64,000 nt of DNA, from the NCBI GenBank assembly GCA_964460315.1, contig CAYWPQ010000005.1:25415-89414 (forward strand), in the 5' to 3' direction. Positions 43,174-51,930 of this stretch are shown piece by piece. A model generated the notes under the pieces. That model made no database searches and had not been told where the DNA came from. It saw only the letters and a program-made list of their open reading frames with translations. This DNA comes from Lacustribacter sp964460315. Lineage in GTDB: Bacteria > Pseudomonadota > Gammaproteobacteria > Burkholderiales > Burkholderiaceae_A. Numbering within the stretch: the stretch's first letter is position 1; every line of letters starts with the position of its first letter. The position numbers were made by a program, and so were the translations under genes.

Positions 43174-43289
43174 AACAATCTCCCTCCGAGTGGTTGTTCT
43201 AATTACGACAGGGGGATTTTCGCAGAAATAGTGCGATTGTCTATGCGCAATTTCGCCTATGCTTTTTATGCATTGCAGCATTCGGCTGG

Positions 43290-43325
43290 AGAAGGAAAGA
43301 AAGCGCGCCCAGTCGGGCGCGCTTT
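43290..43325 (-). terminator. Rho-independent terminator of clpSA
   Basis: AAAGCGCGCCC (43300-43310) pairs perfectly with GGGCGCGCTTT (43315-43325) around a 4-nt loop. On the minus strand the hairpin is followed by CTTTCCTTC. It lies 14 bp after the clpA stop codon. Confidence 0.85.
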
Positions 43326-43338
43326 GAAACGAGAGGAG

Positions 43339-45699
43339 TTAGTCGGCGACGGCTTCTGCGGGAGTGCGTCGACGACGCCCCTCAGGACCCGTTTTCGCAG
43401 GTGGTTTTTGCGGCTCGTCGCCCGGGAACTCAAGCTTGACCTGATCGGGATTCGCGGGATCGAGGCCGATATGAACCCGGCCGCCCGAGACCAACTTACC
43501 GAACAAGAGCTCGTCAGCAAGGGCGCGTCGAATGGTGTCTTGAATCAGTCGCTGCATGGGGCGGGCACCCATGAGGGGATCAAACCCTTTCTTCGCCAGA
43601 AACTCGCGGAGTTCTTCCGAGAAACTGACTTCGACTTTTTTCTCTTGCAACTGCTGCTCGAGACCAATCAGGAACTTGTCGACCACCCGCTTAATGACTT
43701 CGGTGTCAAGGGGCCGGAAGGAAACAATGGCGTCGAGACGGTTACGGAACTCAGGCGTGAAGATCCGCTTGATATCCTGCATCTCGTCGCCGGGTTCGCG
43801 AGAGTTCGAAAAGCCAATCGAGCGCTTGTTGAGGGCCTCGGCGCCAGCATTGGTGGTCATGATGATGATCACGTTACGGAAATCAGCCTTGCGGCCATTG
43901 TTGTCCGTGAGGGTGCCGTGGTCCATCACCTGCAAAAGAACATTGAAGGTGTCCGGGTGGGCTTTTTCGATTTCATCAAGCAGCAGCACGCTGTGGGGCT
44001 TTTTGTTGATGGCCTCGGTGAGTAATCCACCTTGATCAAAACCAACATAGCCCGGCGGCGAACCGATCAGGCGGGACACTGCATGCGACTCCATGTATTC
44101 CGACATATCGAATCGAATGAGCTCGATGCCAAGGACATACGCGAGCTGCTTGGCGACCTCGGTCTTGCCCACGCCGGTGGGGCCAGAGAAGAGAAATGAA
44201 CCAATGGGTTTGTCCACCTTGCCCAGGCCCGAGCGCGACATCTTGATGGCTGCAGAAAGCGCCTCGATGGCGGGGTCTTGGCCGAACACCACACTCTTGA
44301 GATTCATATCCAGCCGGGCCAGAACAGCTCGGTCATCCGTGTTGACGGTTGCCGGCGGGATGCGAGCGATCTTGGCCACGATTTCTTCAATCTCTGTTTT
44401 TCCGATGGTGCGCTTTTGCTTGCTCTTCGGAAGGATGCGCTGGGCAGCACCGGCCTCGTCGATCACATCGATCGCTTTATCTGGAAGGTGACGGTCATTG
44501 ATGTATTTGGAAGACAGTTCGGCGGCCGTGGTGAGCGCAGCCGCTGAATACTTCACACCGTGGTGCTCTTCAAAGCGGGTTTTTAAGCCTTTAAGAATCT
44601 GCACGGTCTGCTCGACGGTGGGTTCGACCACATCGATCTTCTGGAAACGACGAGACAGGGCATGGTCTTTTTCAAAAATACCGCGATATTCCACATAGGT
44701 CGTCGCGCCAACACAGCGCAACGCACCCGACGACAGTGCAGGCTTCAAGAGGTTCGAGGCATCCATGGTTCCGCCCGAGGCCGAGCCGGCTCCGATAAGG
44801 GTGTGGATTTCGTCGATGAACAGCACCGAATGGGGGTCATTTTTAAGTTGCTTGAGTACCGCCTTGAGCCGCTGCTCGAAATCACCCCGATATTTCGTGC
44901 CGGCCAAGAGCGAGCCCATGTCCAGAGAATAGACCGTCGCCTGATCAAGAATATCGGGCACCTCTTTGTCGACGATACGTCGCGCAAGACCTTCGGCGAT
45001 GGCTGTTTTTCCCACACCGGCTTCGCCCACCAAAAGTGGGTTGTTTTTACGGCGACGGCAGAGCACCTGAATCACGCGCTCGACCTCGGCCTCTCGCCCA
45101 ATCAGGGGGTCAATCTTGCCCTTGCGGGCAAGTTCATTGAGGTTCGTGGTGTACTGATCAAGCGCAGTCGGCTGGCTGGAGGCAGACGTGGACTGGGCCG
45201 CAGACTCGGCTGACTCGTCAGTGCTTTGAGATTCTTCGGAGGTGCTGGCCGGCGACTGGGGAGCCTTGGTGATGCCGTGGGCGATGAAGTTCACGACATC
45301 CAGACGGGTGATCCCCTGCTGGTGCATGAAATAAACCGCGTGAGAGTCTTTCTCGCCAAAGATTGCAACAAGGACATTGGCACCCGTCACCTCTTTCTTG
45401 CCGTTGGAGGTGGACTGCACATGCATGATGGCACGCTGAATCACCCGTTGAAAGCCAAGTGTAGGCTGGGTGTCGACATCATCGGGACCTTGAATGATTG
45501 GCGTGTTGTCATTGATGAACTGTGTGAGCGCCTTGCGAAGGTCGTCCACATTGGCCACGCAGGCCTTCAGAATTTCGGACGCCGACGGGTTGTCGAGCAG
45601 AGCGAGCAGGAGATGCTCGACGGTGATGAACTCGTGTCGTTGTTGACGAGCTTCCACGAAGGCCATGTGCAGACTAACTTCAAGTTCCTGGGAAATCAT
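43339..45699 (-). CDS. clpA: ATP-dependent Clp protease ATP-binding subunit ClpA
   Basis: ClpA is the AAA+ unfoldase that feeds substrates, including ClpS-delivered N-degron proteins, to ClpP. The 786-residue protein has the N domain (1-145) that docks ClpS, a Ser-rich linker (148-178), AAA-1 with GEAGVGKT at 225-232 and VLFIDEIHTLIGAG, and AAA-2 with GPTGVGKT near 506 and LLLDEIEKAHPD. The ClpP-docking loop equivalent to IGL is seen as RSIGFS. An Arg/Pro-rich tail of about 40 residues exceeds the E. coli end (758). The ATG overlaps the clpS stop (ATGA). clpP is not in the window. Confidence 0.97.
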   Translation of the reverse strand: MISQELEVSLHMAFVEARQQRHEFITVEHLLLALLDNPSASEILKACVANVDDLRKALTQFINDNTPIIQGPDDVDTQPTLGFQRVIQRAIMHVQSTSNGKKEVTGANVLVAIFGEKDSHAVYFMHQQGITRLDVVNFIAHGITKAPQSPASTSEESQSTDESAESAAQSTSASSQPTALDQYTTNLNELARKGKIDPLIGREAEVERVIQVLCRRRKNNPLLVGEAGVGKTAIAEGLARRIVDKEVPDILDQATVYSLDMGSLLAGTKYRGDFEQRLKAVLKQLKNDPHSVLFIDEIHTLIGAGSASGGTMDASNLLKPALSSGALRCVGATTYVEYRGIFEKDHALSRRFQKIDVVEPTVEQTVQILKGLKTRFEEHHGVKYSAAALTTAAELSSKYINDRHLPDKAIDVIDEAGAAQRILPKSKQKRTIGKTEIEEIVAKIARIPPATVNTDDRAVLARLDMNLKSVVFGQDPAIEALSAAIKMSRSGLGKVDKPIGSFLFSGPTGVGKTEVAKQLAYVLGIELIRFDMSEYMESHAVSRLIGSPPGYVGFDQGGLLTEAINKKPHSVLLLDEIEKAHPDTFNVLLQVMDHGTLTDNNGRKADFRNVIIIMTTNAGAEALNKRSIGFSNSREPGDEMQDIKRIFTPEFRNRLDAIVSFRPLDTEVIKRVVDKFLIGLEQQLQEKKVEVSFSEELREFLAKKGFDPLMGARPMQRLIQDTIRRALADELLFGKLVSGGRVHIGLDPANPDQVKLEFPGDEPQKPPAKTGPEGRRRRTPAEAVAD

Positions 45700-46064
45700 G
45701 CTTCCTCCATCACGCACTGCAAAGGATGCTGATGCATCCGGGCGAAACTGCTCACTAATTCAACTTTGGTGGCCGCAATGTCTCGGGAATACACCCCACA
45801 GACACCGCGCCCTTCTCGATGGACCGTCAGCATCACTTGGGTGGCCTGCTCAATACTCATCATGAAGAATTTTTGCAGCACAACAACCACAAATTCCATC
45901 GGGGTGAAGTCGTCGTTTAAGAGCAACACCTGGAAGAGCGGCGGGGTCTTGGCCTTGGCCGGTTGGCGCTCAAGAAGAGCCGTGGCGCCCGTCTCCGGGG
46001 AGGCTGATGGGCCGTCCCCACCGCTTCTGGCGGGCGGAGTCGAAGCATTCAGAGGCGTTTTCAT
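45696..46064 (-). CDS. clpS: ATP-dependent Clp protease adaptor ClpS
   Basis: ClpS binds N-terminal Leu, Phe, Tyr or Trp and delivers the protein to ClpA. The 122-residue product has a disordered N-terminal part (1-40) and the core with LFQVLLLNDDFTPMEFVV. That core supplies the Asn-Asp-Asp residues of the N-degron pocket. VMLTVHREGRGVCGVYSRDIA contains the conserved pocket His, and CVMEEA ends the protein. I start at ATG 46064, giving normal family length. Overlaps clpA by 4 nt. Aat and Bpt at the left of the window supply its substrates. Confidence 0.96.
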   Translation of the reverse strand: MKTPLNASTPPARSGGDGPSASPETGATALLERQPAKAKTPPLFQVLLLNDDFTPMEFVVVVLQKFFMMSIEQATQVMLTVHREGRGVCGVYSRDIAATKVELVSSFARMHQHPLQCVMEEA

Positions 46065-46156
46065 AGTGTTTTCTATTCTAAGGCGTTGAATCCGGGTTCG
46101 GGAGAGTAGACAAACCACAGGCTTTTCCCTATATTCGAGGAGTCTTAAAGGTGAAT

Positions 46157-46187
46157 GGGCAACTGTTGCCCTTTGGGGCACCGGTGC
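46157..46187 (+). promoter_or_regulatory. Hairpin-forming elements upstream of cspA
   Basis: GGGCAAC-T-GTTGCCC (46157-46171) and the palindrome GCACCGGTGC (46178-46187) lie 75-105 nt before the cspA start, in a 198-bp region shared with clpS. Structured long leaders occur in cold-shock genes and can act as thermosensors; they could instead be protein-binding sites. No mapped transcript start is available from sequence. Confidence 0.35.
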
Positions 46188-46262
46188 TGTTTTGACGCAT
46201 GTGGAGCACCTCGGCATGGGGTTGAGGTTCTGAAGTGCGCGATTTTTATTAAGGAAATTTAG

Positions 46263-46469
46263 ATGTCTACGGGTACAGTCAAGTGGTTTAACGACGCAAA
46301 AGGTTTTGGTTTCATTACCCCCGATGAGGGCGGCGAAGACGTGTTCGCGCACTTCTCTGCAATCTCAACGAGCGGCTTCCGTTCGCTGAAAGAAGGCCAA
46401 AAGGTCCAGTTCGATATCGTTCAGGGCCCCAAGGGCAAGCAGGCCTCCAACATCACCCCGCTCGGTTAA
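46263..46469 (+). CDS. Cold-shock domain protein (CspA family)
   Basis: A 68-residue single cold-shock domain that binds single-stranded RNA and DNA and melts mRNA structure. It has GTVKWFNDAKGFGFI containing RNP1 (KGFGFI) and DVFAHFSAI with RNP2 (VFAHF). AAGGAAA lies seven nt before the ATG. It is monocistronic with a long leader and a very strong terminator. Cold inducibility cannot be told from the protein; several Csp paralogs are constitutive. Confidence 0.96.
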   Translation: MSTGTVKWFNDAKGFGFITPDEGGEDVFAHFSAISTSGFRSLKEGQKVQFDIVQGPKGKQASNITPLG

Positions 46470-46498
46470 TTCGCATTGGTTTTTGCGTTTTAGCTGTC

Positions 46499-46536
46499 GC
46501 AACAAAAAACCCAGCCTCGGCTGGGTTTTTTGTTGC
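46499..46536. terminator. Bidirectional terminator between cspA and icd
   Basis: Two 18-nt arms (46499-46516 and 46519-46536) pair perfectly around a 2-nt centre. Each arm contains a run of six A or T next to a GC-rich core (CCCAGCC/GGCTGGG), so the hairpin gives a U-tract in both directions. It lies 29 bp after the cspA stop and 14 bp after the icd stop. Confidence 0.95.
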
Positions 46537-46550
46537 CCTTGTTCCTGAAC

Positions 46551-47804
46551 TTACATCTGTTCAATCATCACATCACCAAATCCAGAACAAGACACCTGGG
46601 TGGCGCCATCCATCAGGCGCGCAAAGTCGTAGGTGACTTTCTTGGTCGTGATCGCTTTTTCCATCGCGCTGATGATGAGGTCAGCCGCCTCAAACCAGCC
46701 CATGTGGCGAAGCATCATCTCGGCCGAAAGAATCAGTGAACCAGGGTTCACGTAATCCTTGCCAGCATACTTGGGCGCTGTGCCATGGGTCGCCTCGAAC
46801 ATGGCCACGCTGTCGGACAGGTTGGCGCCAGGCGCGATTCCAATGCCACCCACCTGCGCGGCCAAGGCGTCGGAGATGTAATCGCCGTTCAGATTCAGTG
46901 TCGCAATCACACTGTATTCCGCCGGGCGCAGGAGAATCTGCTGCAAGAAAGCGTCGGCAATCACGTCTTTGATCACGATTTCATTGCCCGTTTTGGGGTT
47001 CTTGAAGGAGCACCACGGGCCGCCATCCACAAGCTTTGCACCGAACTCCTTCTGCGCGAGTTCATACGCCCAGTCACGAAAGCCCCCCTCGGTGAATTTC
47101 ATGATGTTGCCTTTGTGCACGATGGTGACCGAGGGCTTGTCGTTGTCGATGGCGTACTGCACCGCCTTGCGCATGAGTCGTTCGGTGCCCTCGCTCGAGA
47201 CCGGTTTGATACCAATTCCGGACGTCTCTGGGAAACGGATCTTCTTCACACCAAAGTCGTTGATCAGGAAATTGATGAGTTTTTTGGCCTGGTCGCTGCC
47301 GGCCTGGAATTCAACCCCCGCATAGATGTCCTCTGAGTTTTCCCGAAAGATCACCATGTCGGTTTTCTCGGGCTCTTTGACCGGGCTGGGAACCCCCTTG
47401 AAGTAGCGCACAGGGCGCAGACAGACATAGAGGTCAAGCTGCTGGCGAAGCGCCACGTTGAGCGAACGAATTCCGCCACCCACCGGCGTGGTTAAGGGGC
47501 CTTTGATGGAGACGACGTAATCCTTGAGGGCCGCCAAGGTCTCTTCCGGAAGCCAGACGTCAGGGCCATAGACGCGGGTCGACTTTTCCCCGCAGAAAAT
47601 CTCCATCCAAGAGATTTTTCGCTTGCCGCCGTAGGCTTTCTGAACCGCGGCATCCACCACCTTGATCATGACGGGACTGATATCGACCCCCGTGCCGTCA
47701 CCCTCAATGTAAGGAATGATGGGCTGATCGGGAACATTCAGTGAGTAGTCGGCATTGACGGTGATTTTCTGCCCAGTGGTGGGCACCTTGATTTTGTCGT
47801 ACAC
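46551..47804 (-). CDS. icd: Isocitrate dehydrogenase (NADP+)
   Basis: Icd converts isocitrate to 2-oxoglutarate in the TCA cycle. The 417-residue protein matches the E. coli type. It has GPLTTPVGGGIRSLNVALRQ with Ser114, the residue phosphorylated by AceK in relatives, plus RENSEDIYAG, NLNGDYISDALAA and THGTAPKYAGKDYVNPGS of the active site and NADP pocket. The start is GTG 47804 preceded by AGGGAGA at a good distance. Monocistronic and terminated by the bidirectional hairpin. Confidence 0.97.
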   Translation of the reverse strand: MYDKIKVPTTGQKITVNADYSLNVPDQPIIPYIEGDGTGVDISPVMIKVVDAAVQKAYGGKRKISWMEIFCGEKSTRVYGPDVWLPEETLAALKDYVVSIKGPLTTPVGGGIRSLNVALRQQLDLYVCLRPVRYFKGVPSPVKEPEKTDMVIFRENSEDIYAGVEFQAGSDQAKKLINFLINDFGVKKIRFPETSGIGIKPVSSEGTERLMRKAVQYAIDNDKPSVTIVHKGNIMKFTEGGFRDWAYELAQKEFGAKLVDGGPWCSFKNPKTGNEIVIKDVIADAFLQQILLRPAEYSVIATLNLNGDYISDALAAQVGGIGIAPGANLSDSVAMFEATHGTAPKYAGKDYVNPGSLILSAEMMLRHMGWFEAADLIISAMEKAITTKKVTYDFARLMDGATQVSCSGFGDVMIEQM

Positions 47805-47860
47805 GGCAAGTCTCCCTTGAAAAGATCTCTTATTTTACCCCTGAGGTCATAATCCTTGGC

Positions 47861-48331
47861 ATGCCAACCGCTTTGACGAAGACCGCCATGCTCACTCAAC
47901 GACGACTTCTCCTTCCCCTGCTCTTGCTCTGCGTGCTGGGGCCGAAGGCTCACGAAGCATATGCGCAAAAACGCATAGAAACGCTGACCGTTCAGTTCTT
48001 TCAGGTTCAAGCGGAAGTCGCAAGCACTCCAGCCGAGCGAGCCCAAGGCCTAATGGGCCGAAAGTCACTGGCGCCGAACCACGGCATGTTGTTTGTCTTT
48101 GAGTCAGTTGGGCGGCAATGTTTCTGGATGAAAAACACGCCGCTGCCGCTAACCATTGCCTTCCTCGCTGAGGATGGAAGCATCATCAACACCGCCGACA
48201 TGGCGCCTTTTTCCGAAACCCCACACTGCTCGGCAGCCCCGGTACGCTTCGCCCTGGAAATGGAGCAAGGCTGGTTTCGAAGCCGCGGGGTGCTGGTGGG
48301 GGACAAGGTCACGGGGCTTCCTGCTCCGTGA
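47861..48331 (+). CDS. DUF192 family secreted protein
   Basis: The 156-residue protein has a signal peptide (RRLLLPLLLLCVLGPKAHEAYAQ) and the DUF192 domain (about 45-150). Family motifs seen are STPAERAQGLMGRKSL, HGMLFVFE, FWMKNTPLPLTIAFL and the end EMEQGWFRSRGVLVGD. No biochemical role is established for the family. ATG 47888 is an alternative start that begins closer to the signal peptide. Convergent with sodB, divergent from icd with 56 bp between starts. Confidence 0.9.
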   Translation: MPTALTKTAMLTQRRLLLPLLLLCVLGPKAHEAYAQKRIETLTVQFFQVQAEVASTPAERAQGLMGRKSLAPNHGMLFVFESVGRQCFWMKNTPLPLTIAFLAEDGSIINTADMAPFSETPHCSAAPVRFALEMEQGWFRSRGVLVGDKVTGLPAP

Positions 48332-48409
48332 CCTCTTCTTGGCCCAGTTCTCGGATGAGGCTCAGTTCAAAGGCGGCGCAAGCCCCCTGCAGACTGAGTT
48401 CAGACGCTG

Positions 48410-48988
48410 TCAGGCGAAATTCTTGGCGGCGAAATCCCAGTTCACCAGTGCCCAGTAGGCGCCCATGTAGTCAGGGCGACGATTGCGGTAATCAATGTAG
48501 TAGGCGTGTTCCCAGAGGTCACAGGTGATCAAGGGCTTGTCCGTGGTGGTGACGGGCGTCGCTGCATTGCTGGTGTTCACGATATCCAACGAGCCATCGG
48601 CTTTTTTCACCAGCCATGTCCAGCTGGAACCGAAGTTACCCACGGCACTTTTCGTGAAGGCTTCTTTGAATGCATCAAACGAACCCCACTTGGCATCCAT
48701 CGCGGCTGCCAGGGCCCCTGTGGGCTGGCCGCCACCCTTGGGTGAGAGCGAGTTCCAATAAAAAGTGTGGTTCCAGATCTGAGCCGCGTTGTTGAAAATA
48801 CCTCCCGACGACTTCTTGACGATTTCATCGAGGGGGGAATTTTCGAACTCCGTGCCCTTGATCAGGTTGTTCAGGTTGGTGGCGTAGGCCTGATGGTGCT
48901 TGCCGTAATGAAACTCGAGCGTTTCTTTGGAGATGTGGGGCTGCAAGGCGTCGATGGCATAAGGCAATGGGGGAAGCGTGTGCTCCAT
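48410..48988 (-). CDS. sodB: Iron superoxide dismutase
   Basis: SodB dismutates superoxide in the cytoplasm. Metal ligands sit at His27, His74, Asp157 and His161, one position off the E. coli FeSOD numbering. The Fe-type Gln70 (AAQIWNH) and the GGGQPTG motif distinguish it from Mn enzymes. 192 residues, normal length. CAGGAG lies six nt before the ATG. Monocistronic. Confidence 0.97.
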   Translation of the reverse strand: MEHTLPPLPYAIDALQPHISKETLEFHYGKHHQAYATNLNNLIKGTEFENSPLDEIVKKSSGGIFNNAAQIWNHTFYWNSLSPKGGGQPTGALAAAMDAKWGSFDAFKEAFTKSAVGNFGSSWTWLVKKADGSLDIVNTSNAATPVTTTDKPLITCDLWEHAYYIDYRNRRPDYMGAYWALVNWDFAAKNFA

Positions 48989-49056
48989 GAGGGCTCCTGT
49001 TGAAATGGTCGGATCGGAAAATCCCAGGTCGTGAACATCTCTGGGGTTGGCGAAGT

Positions 49057-50256
49057 TTAGCCTGTCGATGGCTTGGGAAAAACCGCATGAACCCTAACCT
49101 CGAGGTGGCCTTTCGCCAGATGGACCTCGAGAGCCTCGTCGGCTTGTACCTCAGCAGCCTGGGTCACCACAGCGCCTTTGGCATCGAGGACCATGGCATA
49201 CCCTCGCTGCAAAATCGCGGTCGGGTCCAGGGCATTGAGTTGCGCCTCAAGCCGAGACAACGTGGACTCCGCGATGTGCCAGCGTCGCGATTTCGCCGAG
49301 TCAAGCCGGGCACGCAAGGCCTGCCATCGCAGGATCTGCAGCTTGAGCGTCTCCCGAGGGCTTCTCAAGGACTGCGCCAAGAGATCCAGGCGTTGCTGGG
49401 CTCGCTGCCAACGGCGGCTCATAAGATGCTGTAGGTCGGCCGCGAACGCCTCAAGCTGCTGCCGCAGAGCAAGGTCCTTGGCAGCAACCAGCTGAGCGGC
49501 GGCCGTTGGAGTGGCCGCGCGAATATCGGCGACCAGATCCGCAATCGAGACATCGCTCTCGTGACCGACTCCAGCCACAACGGTGTGCTGACAGCCCACA
49601 ATCGCGTGAGCGAGTGCCTCGTCGTTGAACGCCCAGAGATCCTCAAGGCTTCCGCCCCCACGGACGAGAAGCAAGACATCGCAATCGGGATCACGGTCAG
49701 CCCGCCGCAACTGATCGATCAACATGACGGGTGCATCCTGCCCTTGAACCAGCGAGGGATAGAGTTTGATTCGAATTCTTGGTGCTTGTTGAGTCAGCGT
49801 GGCCACGACGTCGCGCAGGGCCGCGGCGCCAAGTGATGTCACCAGGCCAACACCATCAATGCGGTCCGGCAGGCCCCGTTTGCGGGATGCATCCAAGAGA
49901 CCCTCACGTTCAAGTTTCGCGCGGCGAGCAAGAAAAGCCTCATAGAGTGCCCCCTGCCCCGCGCGTGTCATGGATTCGACACGAATCTGAAAATCACCAC
50001 GAGGCTCGTAGAGGCCGACCACCGCCCGAACCTCCACTTGATCACCTTCCTTGGGCTGCCAATCCAACTGGCCGGTCCGACCTTTGAACATGACCGCTCG
50101 GACGCTGGCCTGAGCATCACGCAGGGTGAAGTACCAATGGCCGCTGCTCGCCCGGGTCATCTGGGCGATCTCCCCCCGAATCTGCATGGACGGAAAGCTT
50201 CGCTCCAGGCTGCTCGCCACCACTCGGTTGAATTCACTCACTGAGAGAATCGACAT
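49057..50256 (-). CDS. xseA: Exodeoxyribonuclease VII large subunit
   Basis: XseA is the catalytic subunit of the exonuclease that degrades single-stranded DNA. The N-terminal OB fold (1-100; LSVSEFNRVV, VRGEI-like IRGEIAQM, GHWYFTLRD) is followed by the catalytic domain with GGGSLEDLWAFNDE and GVGHESDVSIADLVADIRAATPTAAA. A coiled-coil region binds XseB. ATG 50256 is preceded by AGGTG at a suitable distance; a GTG at 50265 is also in frame. The small subunit gene xseB lies 11 kb away in the ispA-dxs operon. Confidence 0.96.
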   Translation of the reverse strand: MSILSVSEFNRVVASSLERSFPSMQIRGEIAQMTRASSGHWYFTLRDAQASVRAVMFKGRTGQLDWQPKEGDQVEVRAVVGLYEPRGDFQIRVESMTRAGQGALYEAFLARRAKLEREGLLDASRKRGLPDRIDGVGLVTSLGAAALRDVVATLTQQAPRIRIKLYPSLVQGQDAPVMLIDQLRRADRDPDCDVLLLVRGGGSLEDLWAFNDEALAHAIVGCQHTVVAGVGHESDVSIADLVADIRAATPTAAAQLVAAKDLALRQQLEAFAADLQHLMSRRWQRAQQRLDLLAQSLRSPRETLKLQILRWQALRARLDSAKSRRWHIAESTLSRLEAQLNALDPTAILQRGYAMVLDAKGAVVTQAAEVQADEALEVHLAKGHLEVRVHAVFPKPSTG

Positions 50257-50617
50257 GTTCAACACACCTTTCGGGATAACCCGGAAATCTTCTTAAGACA
50301 CCCAATTTATCAGGGTGATTACGGGACAAACTGCCGTGAAACACTCAAAAAATCAGGCTTCTCGGTCGTAGATGTCCACAGAATAATGGGTCGAGCTGCG
50401 ATCGGCGTCCTGCCATGTCAAAATTCCTTACTCGCCCATATTTCTAACGCTAAGCCTATGATTTTATTGGATATTTTTATCGAAACATCAAACTAAGGTC
50501 AGTGGCGGCTCACCTGTTCATCCCAAAGCCGCAGGGCAAAACCTCTAAGTCGAAAAACTATCCCCATAGTTATCCACAGAACATCCCGAGAACAAAAAAA
50601 GGCAAGATCGCAGGGTC
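50257..50617. other. AT-richer intergenic region with DnaA-box-like sequences
   Basis: This 361-bp stretch between divergent xseA and lpxK is the longest non-coding region in the window. It holds no open frame of note. It contains an AT-rich block (about 50435-50495, with GATTTTATTGGATATTTTTATC-like composition), a perfect DnaA box at 50570-50578, and two 7-of-9 matches at about 50372-50380 (ATGTCCACA) and 50559-50567 (CTATCCCCA). The promoters of xseA and lpxK must also lie here. Confidence 0.5.
50570..50578 (+). promoter_or_regulatory. Consensus DnaA box (TTATCCACA)
   Basis: A perfect match to the 9-bp DnaA-binding consensus, 40 bp before the lpxK start. One box is expected by chance in a few hundred kilobases, but here it occurs with two weaker matches and an AT-rich block. 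It may regulate lpxK, titrate DnaA or be part of an origin-like site. Confidence 0.45.
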
Positions 50618-51712
50618 ATGATCCTGCAAAAAATCTCCAAACGATTGCTTGAACACTGGTTCTCAGGGGGCTCTGGCCGCCTGGGGCTGATGTGGCGTCT
50701 GCCGCTGCTGGTGGCTGAAGGAATCTATCTAACCCTGCTCGGCCTGCGTGAAGCCTGGTTTGGTTGGATTCGACCGCCAAAAAAAGCAAGGAGCGTGAGG
50801 GTGATCGCCGTCGGGAACCTGGTGGTCGGTGGCGCGGGTAAAACCCCAGTCGTCATGGCCATGGCCGAGGCCTTTCGATCGAAAGGGGTCGTCTGCGGAA
50901 TTATCACCCGCGGCTACGGCTCGACGATTGAGTCGAATAAGACACAACGAGCGATTCTTCCGGAGGAAATCCGCCAAACCACAGCCCATCAGATTGGCGA
51001 CGAGGCCTGGCTATTGGCATGGCGAACCCAGTGTCCGATTGGCGTCGGGGCCAACCGGTACCAAAGTCTTCTTGCCCTCCGTGCCCGAGTTCCCGATCTT
51101 GAGGTGGTGATCCTTGACGACGGCCTTCAGCAGCGATCGCTTCAATGCGATGAACGTTACCTGGTGATCGACTCTCGCGGCTTTGGCAACGGCCACTGCT
51201 TGCCATACGGTCCTCTGCGCGAACCTGCCATCGGCCTCGGGCGATGGACGGGCTGGATTGATCATGGTCTGATTGACGCCCTCACCCAAAGGCGTTTGAC
51301 CCATGCCCTTCCCGCACTTCGAGCCACTCTGAACCAGACCGAGACCGCATGGATTTCCCTGGCGGACCCCGATCAGATCCCTCCCATGGACCTTCATTCC
51401 GGCTTGCTGCAGTTTAAGCGCTCACGAATTCTGGCTGCGGCAGGCATCGCGATGCCAGAAAAATTTTTCGCAATTCTTCATTCCATGGGTCTGACCTTCG
51501 ATCGACTTCCGCTCCCAGATCACGAACCTCTGGTCGCTGAAAAGATACTCCACGCCTGGAAAGCCTCACGTTACGATTATGTTTTGATGACCGAAAAAGA
51601 CGCTGTCAAAATGGTCGATCGCGACCTGCCCTTTCAGTCGATGGCATGGGCCTTAAGGCGAACTGCGACGCTCGACACCGAATTCATCAATCACCTCACA
51701 AGAGGCCACTAA
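50618..51712 (+). CDS. lpxK: Tetraacyldisaccharide 4'-kinase
   Basis: LpxK phosphorylates the 4' position of the lipid A precursor at the inner membrane. The 364-residue protein has an N-terminal membrane-associated helix (MWRLPLLVAEGIYLTLLGL) and the P-loop GNLVVGGAGKTPVV near residue 66. ITRGYGS, ILDDGLQQRSL (catalytic Asp and base region) and MTEKDAVKM follow near the end. Its stop overlaps the trm112 start (TAATG), beginning the lpxK-trm112-kdsB-adk run. No msbA lies upstream as in E. coli. Confidence 0.96.
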   Translation: MILQKISKRLLEHWFSGGSGRLGLMWRLPLLVAEGIYLTLLGLREAWFGWIRPPKKARSVRVIAVGNLVVGGAGKTPVVMAMAEAFRSKGVVCGIITRGYGSTIESNKTQRAILPEEIRQTTAHQIGDEAWLLAWRTQCPIGVGANRYQSLLALRARVPDLEVVILDDGLQQRSLQCDERYLVIDSRGFGNGHCLPYGPLREPAIGLGRWTGWIDHGLIDALTQRRLTHALPALRATLNQTETAWISLADPDQIPPMDLHSGLLQFKRSRILAAAGIAMPEKFFAILHSMGLTFDRLPLPDHEPLVAEKILHAWKASRYDYVLMTEKDAVKMVDRDLPFQSMAWALRRTATLDTEFINHLTRGH

Positions 51713-51930
51713 TGGACCCCAAACTCCTGGAGATTCTCGCCTGCCCACGATCCAAACAGCCGCTCACCATGGGCCAAGGCGGACAGTACTTGATCTGTGA
51801 AGCGGAAGGGGTGGCTTATCCCATCATCGACGGTATTCCCTACCTGCTCGAGAGCAGCGCCATCCAACTCGCAAAAATTGAAACGGCCCCGATGGACGAC
51901 GCAAGCCACGTCCTAACGGGACAGCCCTGA
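51712..51930 (+). CDS. Trm112/YcaR family small zinc-ribbon-like protein
   Basis: A 72-residue protein of the family found between lpxK and kdsB in many proteobacteria. It starts MDPKLLEILACPRSKQPL and has YPIIDGIPYLL. The first Cys is present, but the second Cys of the typical CPxC position is replaced by Ser (CPRS), so the zinc site is probably lost, as in many YcaR proteins. Trm112 relatives activate methyltransferases; the bacterial role is not established. It shares one base with lpxK and one base with kdsB (TGATG). Confidence 0.93.
   Translation: MDPKLLEILACPRSKQPLTMGQGGQYLICEAEGVAYPIIDGIPYLLESSAIQLAKIETAPMDDASHVLTGQP

Noticed and set aside
42934..44025. Long open frame on the + strand opposite the cytochrome c and clpA genes
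   Set aside because: It is antisense to well-supported genes, crosses the clpA terminator and shows no family motif.
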